Assembly (NCBI GenBank): GCA_945946715.1
Contig: CAMEWU010000004.1
Span: forward strand, 1 to 25,702
DNA: 25,702 nucleotides
Direction of reading: 5' to 3'
Origin: an uncultured Clostridium sp.
GTDB taxonomy: Bacteria; Bacillota; Clostridia; Lachnospirales; Lachnospiraceae
Positions 1 to 7,347 of this stretch are shown here, piece after piece. Position numbers and translations under genes: made by a program. Below the pieces are notes generated by a model that was given only the letters and a program-made list of their open reading frames with translations, was not told where the DNA came from and searched no databases. The number at the start of each line of letters is the position of its first letter. Positions within the stretch are counted from its first letter, which is position 1.

Positions 1-1263
1 GATCAAAATGATAAGACAGATAAGCTGGAGGTTATACATAAACTGGGTGATTATGAAAAAGCCGGTGTTGTAATTGGAAAATTGGAAGATGCACTGCTTG
101 ATACTGTGGATTTAATGGTAATTAGTCCGGGGATTTCTGTAGAGGCAAAATTTACAGAGGATTTTAGAAAGAGGAATATTCCAATTTGGAGTGAAATTGA
201 ATTGGCATATCAGATGTCGAAAGGTAGTATTGCTGCAATTACCGGCACAAATGGTAAAACCACGACGACTGCTTTGGTGGGCGAGATATGTAAGGCATAT
301 TCTACAGATACATTTACAGTGGGTAACATTGGAATACCTTTTACCCAGATTGTAGATCAGACAACAGAAGATAGCATGATTGTTGCAGAAATCAGCAGTT
401 TTCAGTTGGAAACCATTGTTGAATTTCAACCGAAAGTCAGTGCTGTGTTGAATGTAACACCGGATCATTTGGATCGACATCATACCTTTGAGTGTTATCG
501 GGATACCAAACAAAAAATAGCTATGAATCAGACAAAGGACCAAATTTGTGTGCTGAATTATGATGATGAAAATACTCGGAATATGGGGACATTAGTGCCG
601 GCAAAACCAGTGTATTTCAGTCGCCTGGTTGATTTGGAACAAGGAGTTTGCCTGGAACAACAACAGATTGTGATTCGGACAGATAAGGAGCGCATACCGG
701 TTCTACGGCTTGATGAAATGAAACTATTAGGAAATCATAATGTAGAAAACTATATGGCAGCCATAGCTATTGCGTATTACATGGGTATTCCGGTTGAAGT
801 GATACGGAAGGTCTGTATGGAATTTAAAGGAGTAGAACATCGGATTGAGTTTGTTAAGACAGTCAAGGATGTAAATTATTATAATGATTCAAAAGGAACA
901 AATCCGGATGCTGCCATAAAAGGAATACAGGCCATGAATCGACCAACATTGCTGATTGGCGGCGGTTATGATAAAAAGGTTCCATTTGATGATTGGATTG
1001 AAAGTTTTGATGGAAAAGTTCGTTATTTGGTTCTGATAGGACAGACGGCAGAAATCATTGCCGAGACAGCCCGGAAACATGGATTTAATCAAATTATATT
1101 TGAAGAAAATCTGGAGGCGGCTGTAAAAACCTGTTATAGATTGGCAAATCCGGGAGATGCAGTGTTATTATCTCCTGCATGTGCAAGCTGGGGACAGTTT
1201 GATAATTATGAGCAAAGAGGCGATTTGTTTAAGACATATGTGCGAAATCTGCCGGAAATATAA
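1..1263 (+). CDS. murD: UDP-N-acetylmuramoylalanine--D-glutamate ligase (5' partial)
   Basis: MurD is the cytoplasmic Mur ligase that adds D-glutamate to UDP-MurNAc-L-Ala using ATP during peptidoglycan precursor synthesis. The reading frame is open from base 1, so the gene starts outside the window; roughly the first 30-35 residues of a typical ~450-residue protein are missing. The ATP-binding loop TGTNGKTTT is encoded near 241-267. Other MurD hallmarks are a VTPDHLDRH stretch, NDSKGTNPDA, IGGGYDKK in the C-terminal domain, and SPACASWGQFDNYEQRG near the end. It stops with TAA at 1261-1263, and a SEDS gene follows after 46 bases, as expected for a dcw cluster. An in-frame ATG at 82 is not the real start, because conserved N-terminal sequence continues upstream of it. 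Confidence 0.96.
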   Translation, partial: DQNDKTDKLEVIHKLGDYEKAGVVIGKLEDALLDTVDLMVISPGISVEAKFTEDFRKRNIPIWSEIELAYQMSKGSIAAITGTNGKTTTTALVGEICKAYSTDTFTVGNIGIPFTQIVDQTTEDSMIVAEISSFQLETIVEFQPKVSAVLNVTPDHLDRHHTFECYRDTKQKIAMNQTKDQICVLNYDDENTRNMGTLVPAKPVYFSRLVDLEQGVCLEQQQIVIRTDKERIPVLRLDEMKLLGNHNVENYMAAIAIAYYMGIPVEVIRKVCMEFKGVEHRIEFVKTVKDVNYYNDSKGTNPDAAIKGIQAMNRPTLLIGGGYDKKVPFDDWIESFDGKVRYLVLIGQTAEIIAETARKHGFNQIIFEENLEAAVKTCYRLANPGDAVLLSPACASWGQFDNYEQRGDLFKTYVRNLPEI

Positions 1264-1309
1264 AATAGAGCAGTCTTGCTTTGGGAATAAATGTTGAAGG
1301 AGTATCGTC

Positions 1310-2452
1310 ATGAGAGAAGACAGACAGGAAAATCAAAATCAGCCGAGACGGAAACGGATACGGTTTTGGAATCCGGGTGAATATTTCGACTATTCACTGT
1401 TATTTATTGTGCTGTTTTTGGTTGGATTTGGATTGGTAATGATATATAGTACCAGTTCCTATACAGCAGCTCTGGATTATGGCGATTCGGCACACTTTTT
1501 TAAGCGTCAGGCGGCGTATTCCGTACTGGGGATTGCATCCATGCTGTTTATTTCAAAAATTGATTATCATTTTTTGAAACGAGTAACAGTAATAGCATTT
1601 CTGGGTATTGGAATCATGACATTGGCGGTATTAATTGTAGGAAGTGCCGGAGGCGGTTCAACCCGGTGGTTGGAAATTGGTCCGTTACGGTTTCAGCCTT
1701 CTGAGTTGGCGAAGATGGCAATTATTCTATATGTAGCTTATGCAACCACCGTACAAGTCTGGAAATTAAATGATTGGAAGGTTCTGGTGAAAATTATGCT
1801 ACCGCCAATTATTCTGACTGGATTTATTGCTATTGAAAATTTAAGTACTGCTATTATTTGCGGTGTAATAGTTGTAGCAATTCTATTTGTGGCAAGCCCC
1901 AAATATTCACATTTTATCTTTATTGCAGGATTAGGAATTATAGGTGGAGGATTGTTTCTTCTGACAGCAGGATACCGGGTAGACCGAATTGATGCCTGGC
2001 TCAATCTGGAAACTCATCCGAAGGGATATCAGACATTGCAGGCTTTGTATGCCATTGGTTCAGGTGGTATCTGGGGAAAAGGTCTGGGACAGAGTATACA
2101 GAAGATGGATTTTATTCCGGAAGCACATAATGATATGATTTTTTCTGTTATTTGCGAAGAACTTGGAATTGTTGGAGGCATTTGCCTGATTCTATTATTT
2201 ATTATTCTAATATGGAGATTAATGCTGATTGTAATGAATGCCAGGGATTTATATGGTGCACTGCTGGTAGTAGGCGTATTAGCCCACGTATCCGTACAGG
2301 TTCTGATTAATATTGCAGTGGTAACCAATACCATGCCAAATACCGGTATACCGCTTCCATTTATCAGTTATGGTGGTACTTCACTGGTATTCCTGTTGGT
2401 GGAGATGGGCATCGTTCTTTCTGTAGCAAGGCAGATTAAAATTCGCAAATAG
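1310..2452 (+). CDS. ftsW: SEDS-family peptidoglycan polymerase, FtsW/SpoVE type
   Basis: This is a multi-pass membrane protein of the SEDS family, the glycosyltransferases that polymerise lipid II together with a class B PBP. The 380-residue product has a short basic cytoplasmic N-terminus and about ten hydrophobic segments. Family signatures seen are RWLEIGPLRFQPSELAK around residues 123-139 and PNTGIPLPFISYGGTS near the C-terminus. The ATG at 1310 is preceded by GAAGGAG at 1296-1302. Its position directly after murD fits ftsW. In spore formers the paralogue SpoVE occupies this same site, and sequence alone does not tell whether this copy serves division, spore cortex synthesis, or both. 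RodA is less likely because of the dcw context. Confidence 0.92.
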   Translation: MREDRQENQNQPRRKRIRFWNPGEYFDYSLLFIVLFLVGFGLVMIYSTSSYTAALDYGDSAHFFKRQAAYSVLGIASMLFISKIDYHFLKRVTVIAFLGIGIMTLAVLIVGSAGGGSTRWLEIGPLRFQPSELAKMAIILYVAYATTVQVWKLNDWKVLVKIMLPPIILTGFIAIENLSTAIICGVIVVAILFVASPKYSHFIFIAGLGIIGGGLFLLTAGYRVDRIDAWLNLETHPKGYQTLQALYAIGSGGIWGKGLGQSIQKMDFIPEAHNDMIFSVICEELGIVGGICLILLFIILIWRLMLIVMNARDLYGALLVVGVLAHVSVQVLINIAVVTNTMPNTGIPLPFISYGGTSLVFLLVEMGIVLSVARQIKIRK

Positions 2453-2473
2453 AGAATGGAATAAGGTGATGTT

Positions 2474-3226
2474 GTGAGCAAGAAGATACAAAATGAACAA
2501 CAAACCGGGAAAAAGTCAAAAAAAGGCTGGATTATTGCTGGCATCCTTATGGTTTTACTATTTACAGGTGGAGTAGTTGTTCTAACGCAATTCAATATTG
2601 AAACCATTCAGGTAACAGGAAATGTTCATTATACAGATGATGAAATTATACAGATGGTAGTAGGAGATGGTTATGGAAAGAATACATTAGTTCTTTTCTT
2701 AAAGTATAAGCTTCAACCTATGGAAGAGATTCCATTTATAGAGAAAATAGATGTGGAATACATTTCCAATCATGTTATTACCATAACGGTATATGAAAAG
2801 GCATTAGCCGGATGTGTTCAGTTTATGAATGAGTACATGTACTTTGATAAAGATGGTATTGTTTTGGAAAGTTCCAGCGAAAAAATGTCAGATATTCCCT
2901 GCATTACAGGCATACGGTTTGATACTATGGTCATGTATGAACCATTACCGATAGAAGATAAAGATTTCTTTCGTACGGTATTGAGTCTGACTCAGTTGCT
3001 GCAGAAATACGATTTGCAGATAGATGATATCCGTTTTACCTCTCAGAATGAAATTATATTATATTATAAAGACATTCGCATTCTTCTTGGTGATGGAAGT
3101 AATATAGAGGAACAGATTAGCGAATTAGGTAATATATTGCAGAGTATTGAAGGAAAAAGCGGAACATTGTATATGAAAGATTATACAATTGAAAAAGGAG
3201 ATGTAATTTTTCGTGAAAATGATTAA
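2474..3226 (+). CDS. ftsQ: Cell division protein FtsQ/DivIB (POTRA domain)
   Basis: FtsQ/DivIB is a single-pass divisome protein that links FtsL/FtsB (DivIC) to septal wall synthesis. The 250-residue product has a lysine-rich cytoplasmic N-terminus (about residues 1-20) and one membrane helix (about 21-40). A POTRA domain opening with FNIETIQVTGNVHYTDDEI follows, then a beta-rich extracytoplasmic domain. The start is a GTG at 2474 with AAGGTG at 2463-2468 upstream; the ATG at 2469 is out of frame and stops after two codons. The gene lies 21 bases after the SEDS gene. In B. subtilis murG and murB lie between spoVE and divIB; both are absent here. Confidence 0.88.
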   Translation: MSKKIQNEQQTGKKSKKGWIIAGILMVLLFTGGVVVLTQFNIETIQVTGNVHYTDDEIIQMVVGDGYGKNTLVLFLKYKLQPMEEIPFIEKIDVEYISNHVITITVYEKALAGCVQFMNEYMYFDKDGIVLESSSEKMSDIPCITGIRFDTMVMYEPLPIEDKDFFRTVLSLTQLLQKYDLQIDDIRFTSQNEIILYYKDIRILLGDGSNIEEQISELGNILQSIEGKSGTLYMKDYTIEKGDVIFREND

Positions 3227-3233
3227 CTTTCAG

Positions 3234-3262
3234 TTGAAATTTTGGTAAAAAAATTATATTAT
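3234..3262 (+). promoter_or_regulatory. Candidate sigma-A promoter for ftsZ
   Basis: TTGAAA at 3234-3239 and TATTAT at 3257-3262 are separated by exactly 17 bases, each matching the sigma-A consensus at five of six positions. The 104-base gap between ftsQ and ftsZ is the largest inside this division cluster, which fits independent expression of ftsZ. A second TTGACA at 3285-3290 has no convincing -10 at 16-18 bases. The call rests on motif match and position only. Confidence 0.6.
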
Positions 3263-3330
3263 AAAGAGTAGGTATATATGTCTTTTGACAAATATGAAGG
3301 ATATGAATTAATTTTAAGGAGGATATAGCT

Positions 3331-4566
3331 GTGATCGAAATCGAATCCAAAGAAGAGAGAACACCTGCTAAGATTTTGGTAATCGGTGTAGGGGGCGCAG
3401 GTAACAATGCGGTCAACAGAATGATAGATGAGAATGTGGAAGGTGTAGAGTTGGTAGCAGTTAATACGGACAAGCAGGCTTTAGCCTTAAACAAAGCAAC
3501 AACAAAGGTACAGATTGGCGAGAAACTGACAAAAGGGTTAGGCGCAGGTGCAAAGCCGGAAGTTGGTGCACAGGCAGTAGAAGAAAATCGGGAAGAAATT
3601 GTTGATTTGATGAAAGATGCCAATATGGTATTCGTTACTTGTGGTATGGGTGGCGGTACCGGTACAGGTGCAGCACCAAAAATTGCGGAAATGGCTAAAA
3701 ATCTGGGAATTCTTACGGTTGGTGTTGTTACCAAACCATTTAAGTTTGAAGGAAAGCCAAGAATGAATAATGCACTTACAGGTATTGATGAATTGCGACA
3801 GAATGTAGATACACTGATTGTAATCCCAAATGATAAGTTGCTTCAGATTTGTAGTAAGAATACTTCTATCCCGGAAGCCTTGAAGAAAGCAGATGAAGTA
3901 TTACAGCAGGGTGTACAAGGTGTCACAGATTTGATTAATAAGCCAGGTTTAATTAATTTGGACTTTGCAGATATTCAGACTGTTATGCGTGATAAAGGAA
4001 TAGCACATATTGGTATTGGTAAAGCATCTGGCGAGAATAAAGCAGTTGAAGCAATTAAACTTGCTATGGAAAGCCCATTATTAGAGACAACTGTTTCCGG
4101 AGCAACAGACATTATTATTAACTTCTCAGGCGATGTAGGAATTATGGATACCAGTGAAGCTGTATCTTATGCTTCTGAGATAGCCGGAGATGATGTTAAC
4201 ATTATTTTTGGTACGGTAGATGCAGATGCTGCAACAGATGAATTGAGTATTACAATTATTGCAACGGGCATTGATGCACCAAAACAGCAGGCTGTTGGCG
4301 GTTTTGCTTCGACAAAGGTAAATGTTACCAACAATACAGTTCCTACATATTCCGGACAGCCAATTGCGCAAAATCGTGGAACACAGGCAGCAAGTGTACA
4401 GGCAACACCTGTTGCAAAACCTTCATTCTTAAGTGGAGGGTCTACTACCACAACAACGGCAAAACCAGCAACGACAGTAGCTCCGCAGACGGTAGAACGA
4501 AAGGCACCGGCAAAGCCAAATGTAGATGGCGGTATTAAAATTCCGGAATTTTTAAAGAGAAAATAG
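3331..4566 (+). CDS. ftsZ: Cell division GTPase FtsZ
   Basis: FtsZ is the tubulin homologue that forms the cytokinetic ring. The 411-residue product has VGGAGNNAV near residues 20-28, the tubulin signature GGGTGTG at 107-113, and the NLDFADI synergy-loop region near 209. A low-complexity T/A/P/V-rich linker covers roughly 325-395. The conserved C-terminal peptide IKIPEFLKRK, which binds FtsA, SepF or ZapD-type partners in other bacteria, ends the protein. The start is GTG at 3331, with the strong site AAGGAGG at 3316-3322. The usual upstream partner ftsA is not present. A very strong hairpin follows within 20 bases of the stop, so ftsZ probably ends this transcription unit. Confidence 0.98.
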   Translation: MIEIESKEERTPAKILVIGVGGAGNNAVNRMIDENVEGVELVAVNTDKQALALNKATTKVQIGEKLTKGLGAGAKPEVGAQAVEENREEIVDLMKDANMVFVTCGMGGGTGTGAAPKIAEMAKNLGILTVGVVTKPFKFEGKPRMNNALTGIDELRQNVDTLIVIPNDKLLQICSKNTSIPEALKKADEVLQQGVQGVTDLINKPGLINLDFADIQTVMRDKGIAHIGIGKASGENKAVEAIKLAMESPLLETTVSGATDIIINFSGDVGIMDTSEAVSYASEIAGDDVNIIFGTVDADAATDELSITIIATGIDAPKQQAVGGFASTKVNVTNNTVPTYSGQPIAQNRGTQAASVQATPVAKPSFLSGGSTTTTTAKPATTVAPQTVERKAPAKPNVDGGIKIPEFLKRK

Positions 4567-4581
4567 TAATAGAGATACAGG

Positions 4582-4666
4582 AAGGGCTGTGAAAAGCTTT
4601 CTTAAAAACGCTGTAGACCGTATGGTTTGCAGCGTTTTTTTAGGGGGCTTTTCACAGCCCTTTTTT
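4582..4666 (+). terminator. Long nested hairpin with T tract after ftsZ
   Basis: The outer stem AAGGGCTGTGAAAAGC (4582-4597) pairs perfectly over 16 bases with GCTTTTCACAGCCCTT (4647-4662). Inside it, AAAAACGCTG (4604-4613) pairs with CAGCGTTTTT (4630-4639). A further six pairs, two of them G-U, close on a GTAT tetraloop at 4620-4623. The connecting segments 4598-4602 and 4642-4646 can also pair, mostly as G-U. A run of T residues, 4661-4666, follows the outer stem. The inner hairpin on its own also looks like an intrinsic terminator. It separates ftsZ from the sporulation genes. Confidence 0.82.
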
Positions 4667-4672
4667 GTCGAA
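4666..4672 (+). promoter_or_regulatory. Candidate Spo0A box upstream of spoIIGA
   Basis: TGTCGAA matches the Spo0A-binding consensus TGNCGAA and sits 72 bases before the spoIIGA start, at the end of the terminator T tract. In B. subtilis the spoIIG promoter is sigma-A dependent, activated by Spo0A, and has a poor -35 spacing. Here weak -10-like sequences (TAAACT at 4715-4720 or TATAAA at 4720-4725) lack a good -35, which is compatible with an activated promoter. A 7-base motif of this kind is expected by chance a few times in a window this size, so position is the main support. Confidence 0.4.
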
Positions 4673-4743
4673 ATCCTCACCTAGAAAGGGACAGAAATCG
4701 CAAGAGAAATCAGATAAACTATAAAAGCAAAGGAGGAATGCCA

Positions 4744-5643
4744 ATGCATTATACAGTATATATGGATATATTATTTTTAATCAATTTTGGCATGGATATC
4801 CTTATTATATGGTTGACTGCTTTTATATGTAGAAAACAAGTGGTCTGGTGGAGGTGTTTGATTAGTGCGCTGGCAGGCTCGGGTCTTTTTTTGTTGTTAG
4901 TATGGCTTCCAATACCGTTTGACTGGATATATTATATCTTTTGCTATGGAGGAATTGGGGGATTGATGTGCTTTCTGGCATTTATGCCGAAAGGAATTGG
5001 TGCAATTTTAAAATGCTATAGTTGTCAGCTTCTGGTTACATTTGTGCTGGGGGGGATATTGAATTGGATTTATTTTACAACTCCTTTGGGAAGCTGGCTG
5101 AATCAACAGTTTTATGCTACTGGATTCCAGTTAGGAGAATGGCTGCTATTAGTTTTGTTTGGCGGAATGCTATTGATTTTATTGGGAACCGGTTATCGGC
5201 AATTACAAAAAGAGCAGAAGCAGGATTTTTATCAGCTTTCCCTGTATTTTGAGGAAAAGAATATTTATGGAATTGGATTTTTGGATACCGGAAATTTCTT
5301 AAAAGACCCTATTTCCGGACGGCCGGTAATAATTGCAGAGGCAGAATGGGTATATCCGTTATTATCGGAAGGATATCAACAGTTGATGAATACATATATA
5401 AATACAGGAAAACTGGATTATGACTGGATAGCAGATAAACAATTATCAAAAGCCAGATGGATTCCATATCAGTCGGTAGGGAAACAGCAAGGAGAACTAC
5501 TGGGAATTCTATGTAGAAAAATAGTATTAAAAAATGACCGTTCATGTATGGTGCGGGAATCTGTGATAGTAGGTATCAGTCGGACCCCAATCAGCAGTAA
5601 ACATCAATATCAGGTATTGCTTCATCGGGATTTGATAGAATAA
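4744..5643 (+). CDS. spoIIGA: Sporulation sigma-E processing peptidase SpoIIGA
   Basis: SpoIIGA is the membrane-embedded aspartic protease that cleaves the pro-sequence from pro-sigma-E in the mother cell after asymmetric division. The 299-residue product starts HYTVYMDILFLINFGMD, like the family N-terminus, and has about five membrane segments in residues 1-150. The cytoplasmic protease domain carries FLDTGNFL, with the expected catalytic aspartate at D181. The ATG at 4744 is chosen because GGAGG at 4732-4736 lies seven bases upstream. The in-frame ATG at 4738 is too close to that site, and upstream in-frame starts would run through the terminator hairpin. sigE, its substrate, follows after 13 bases. 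Confidence 0.94.
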   Translation: MHYTVYMDILFLINFGMDILIIWLTAFICRKQVVWWRCLISALAGSGLFLLLVWLPIPFDWIYYIFCYGGIGGLMCFLAFMPKGIGAILKCYSCQLLVTFVLGGILNWIYFTTPLGSWLNQQFYATGFQLGEWLLLVLFGGMLLILLGTGYRQLQKEQKQDFYQLSLYFEEKNIYGIGFLDTGNFLKDPISGRPVIIAEAEWVYPLLSEGYQQLMNTYINTGKLDYDWIADKQLSKARWIPYQSVGKQQGELLGILCRKIVLKNDRSCMVRESVIVGISRTPISSKHQYQVLLHRDLIE

Positions 5644-5656
5644 AGGAGGAAGAAAA

Positions 5657-6388
5657 ATGTTGCAGGTAGTAAGTAATGACCAATTTAAATTATCAATGGT
5701 AGGACGATTTGCCAGTTTTTTGTTTCATTCTAAAGGAGAAATACATTATATAGGAGGAACAGATATATTGCCTCCGCCTTTGGATACAAAGCAAGAGGCA
5801 CAATTGTTGGCAAAATTAGGTACTTCAGAAGAATCAGATGCGAAAAGCATCTTGATTGAACGGAATTTGCGATTAGTGGTTTACATAGCAAAGAAATTTG
5901 ATAATACAGGAATTGGAGTAGAAGATTTAATATCCATAGGGACAATTGGGTTGATTAAAGCAATTAATACCTTTGCACCGGATAAAAAAATTAAGCTGGC
6001 AACTTATGCATCCCGGTGTATTGAAAATGAAATTCTAATGTATTTAAGACGAACAAATAAAACGAAACTGGAAGTGTCAATTGATGAACCGTTAAATGTG
6101 GACTGGGATGGAAATGAATTATTGCTTTCCGATATTCTTGGGACAGATGAAGACGTAATTTACCGGGATATCGAGGATGAGGTGGATCGTAAGTTGTTAC
6201 GCAAAGCACTATCAGCATTGACGCCAAGAGAACGTATGATTATTGAACTTCGATTTGGCTTGAATTCTGAAAGTGGAGAAGAGTTAACACAAAAAGAAGT
6301 GGCAGATTTGCTGGGTATTTCACAATCCTATATTTCCCGTCTGGAAAAAAAGATCATTAAGCGTTTAAAACGAGAAATGGCATGCTGA
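5657..6388 (+). CDS. sigE: RNA polymerase sporulation sigma factor pro-sigma-E
   Basis: Sigma-E directs early mother-cell transcription during sporulation and is made as an inactive precursor. The 243-residue product matches the family closely from YIGG (31-34) onward. It includes ILIERNLRLVVYIAKKF in region 2, DLISIGTIGLI at 90-100, LATYASRCIENEILMYLRR in regions 2.3-2.4, DWDGNELLLSDILGTD, and a region 4 helix-turn-helix with LGISQSYISRLEKKIIKRL. Residues 1 to about 30 form the pro-sequence, which differs from the B. subtilis one. AAAGGAGG at 5642-5649 overlaps the spoIIGA stop and is ideally spaced for the ATG at 5657, indicating translation as a spoIIGA-sigE pair. Confidence 0.96.
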   Translation: MLQVVSNDQFKLSMVGRFASFLFHSKGEIHYIGGTDILPPPLDTKQEAQLLAKLGTSEESDAKSILIERNLRLVVYIAKKFDNTGIGVEDLISIGTIGLIKAINTFAPDKKIKLATYASRCIENEILMYLRRTNKTKLEVSIDEPLNVDWDGNELLLSDILGTDEDVIYRDIEDEVDRKLLRKALSALTPRERMIIELRFGLNSESGEELTQKEVADLLGISQSYISRLEKKIIKRLKREMAC

Positions 6389-6396
6389 TATCGGGA

Positions 6397-6413
6397 GAGG
6401 GCTGTTAGCCCTC
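6397..6413. terminator. Hairpin between convergent sigE and sigG
   Basis: GAGGGCT (6397-6403) and AGCCCTC (6407-6413) form a perfect seven-base stem with a three-base loop, overlapping the sigG stop codon. It lies between two converging genes and could terminate either transcript. There is no clean T run next to it on either strand; on the + strand a loosely T-rich stretch begins about eight bases on. The terminator role is therefore tentative. Confidence 0.42.
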
Positions 6414-7187
6414 GGCCAGATATTTTCTCATATTCTTTAATGCACCTTTTTCCAAACGACTGACTTGTGCCTGGGATATGGCGATTTCATTTGCAACTTC
6501 AGTCTGCGTTTTACCTTCGAAGAAACGGAGGCGTATGATATTGGCTTCTCGGTCTGACAATCGGTGCATGGCTTCTTTTAAGGATAAATCTTCCACCCAT
6601 GCTTCTTCTGTATTTTTTTTATCTCTGACCTGATCCATTAAATAAAGATTATCACCGCCTTCCTGGTAAATAGGCTCGTAAAGGGACATGGGGCTGGCAA
6701 TGGCATCCAGAGCCATAACCACGGCTTCTTTATCAATACCTATGTCCAAGGCAATTTCTTCCATGGTTGGTTCTTTATCATGGACCCGTAAGAATTGTTC
6801 TTTTGCATAAATTGCTTTATAAGCAATGTCCCGGAGAGACCGGGATACGCGGATGGAATTATTATCACGAAGATAACGACGACATTCTCCGATAATCATG
6901 GGAACTGCATAAGTTGAGAACTTTACATTTAGAGACCGGTCAAAGTTATCAATGGCTTTCATTAATCCGATGCATCCGATTTGAAATAAATCATCTGCCT
7001 GTTCTGCATTGTTGGTAAAGCGTTGAATGACACTTAAAACAAGCCTTAGATTTCCTTCAATTAGTAATTCTCTGGCATGGGTATCTCCATCTTCAATTTG
7101 TTGAAACAGCTGATTCTTTTCTTCGTTATTTAGTAAAGGAAGCTTGGAGGTATTTACTCCACATAAATCTACTTTATTGAGTGCCAT
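6405..7187 (-). CDS. sigG: RNA polymerase sporulation sigma factor sigma-G
   Basis: Sigma-G controls late forespore genes such as those for small acid-soluble proteins and germination. The 260-residue product has the same length as B. subtilis sigma-G. It opens with NKVDLCGVNTSKLPLL, the conserved sigma-G N-terminus, followed by GNLRLVLSVIQRF, DDLFQIGCIGLMKAIDNFD, VKFSTYAVPMIIGE and RRYLRDNNSIRVSRSLRDIA. Region 4 ends with ISQAQVSRLEKGALKNM. The start at 7187 is set by this N-terminus and by AGGAGG read on the - strand at 7200-7195, seven bases before the ATG. The frame remains open upstream into the lepA promoter but that extension is not conserved. The gene converges on sigE, whereas B. subtilis has spoIIGA-sigE-sigG in tandem. 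Confidence 0.96.
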   Translation of the reverse strand: MALNKVDLCGVNTSKLPLLNNEEKNQLFQQIEDGDTHARELLIEGNLRLVLSVIQRFTNNAEQADDLFQIGCIGLMKAIDNFDRSLNVKFSTYAVPMIIGECRRYLRDNNSIRVSRSLRDIAYKAIYAKEQFLRVHDKEPTMEEIALDIGIDKEAVVMALDAIASPMSLYEPIYQEGGDNLYLMDQVRDKKNTEEAWVEDLSLKEAMHRLSDREANIIRLRFFEGKTQTEVANEIAISQAQVSRLEKGALKNMRKYLAEG

Positions 7188-7286
7188 AAGATATCCTCCT
7201 GAAAATGACTTGTAACATAAGGATGTACGAAATGGTATAAAAATATACGAAGGAAAAGGGTGATAATAAGAAATTGGATACAATAC

Positions 7287-7316
7287 TTGTAGAGAAAAAG
7301 AGGATTGTGCTATACT
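7287..7316 (+). promoter_or_regulatory. Candidate sigma-A promoter for lepA-hemW, with inverted repeat
   Basis: TATACT at 7311-7316 is preceded by TGC, giving an extended -10, and TTGTAG at 7287-7292 lies 18 bases upstream as a weak -35. Transcription would begin about 25 bases before the lepA ATG. The -10 is centred in an inverted repeat, AGGATT (7301-7306) and AATCCT (7317-7322), which could be an operator or chance. It sits in the 160-base divergent gap between sigG and lepA. Confidence 0.55.
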
Positions 7317-7347
7317 AATCCTATTGAAACAAGATGGAGGAAGCGAC

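Noticed and set aside
214..220. TGTCGAA Spo0A-box match inside murD
   Set aside because: It lies within coding sequence away from any promoter. Matches of this length are expected by chance.
3285..3314. Second ftsZ promoter with a perfect TTGACA at 3285-3290
   Set aside because: No acceptable -10 lies 16-18 bases downstream; the best (TTAATT or TAATTT) is poor and overlaps the ribosome site region.
4627..4743. A longer spoIIGA reading frame starting inside the post-ftsZ hairpin
   Set aside because: The extra 39 residues would be encoded by the terminator and its flank and have no family similarity. A well-spaced GGAGG marks the ATG at 4744, where the SpoIIGA-like N-terminus begins.
7201..7260. 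Possible sporulation-sigma promoter for sigG on the - strand (GTATA followed ~16 bases later by TACATCC)
   Set aside because: The -10 portion fits none of the sigma-F, sigma-G or sigma-E consensus sequences well enough to call.
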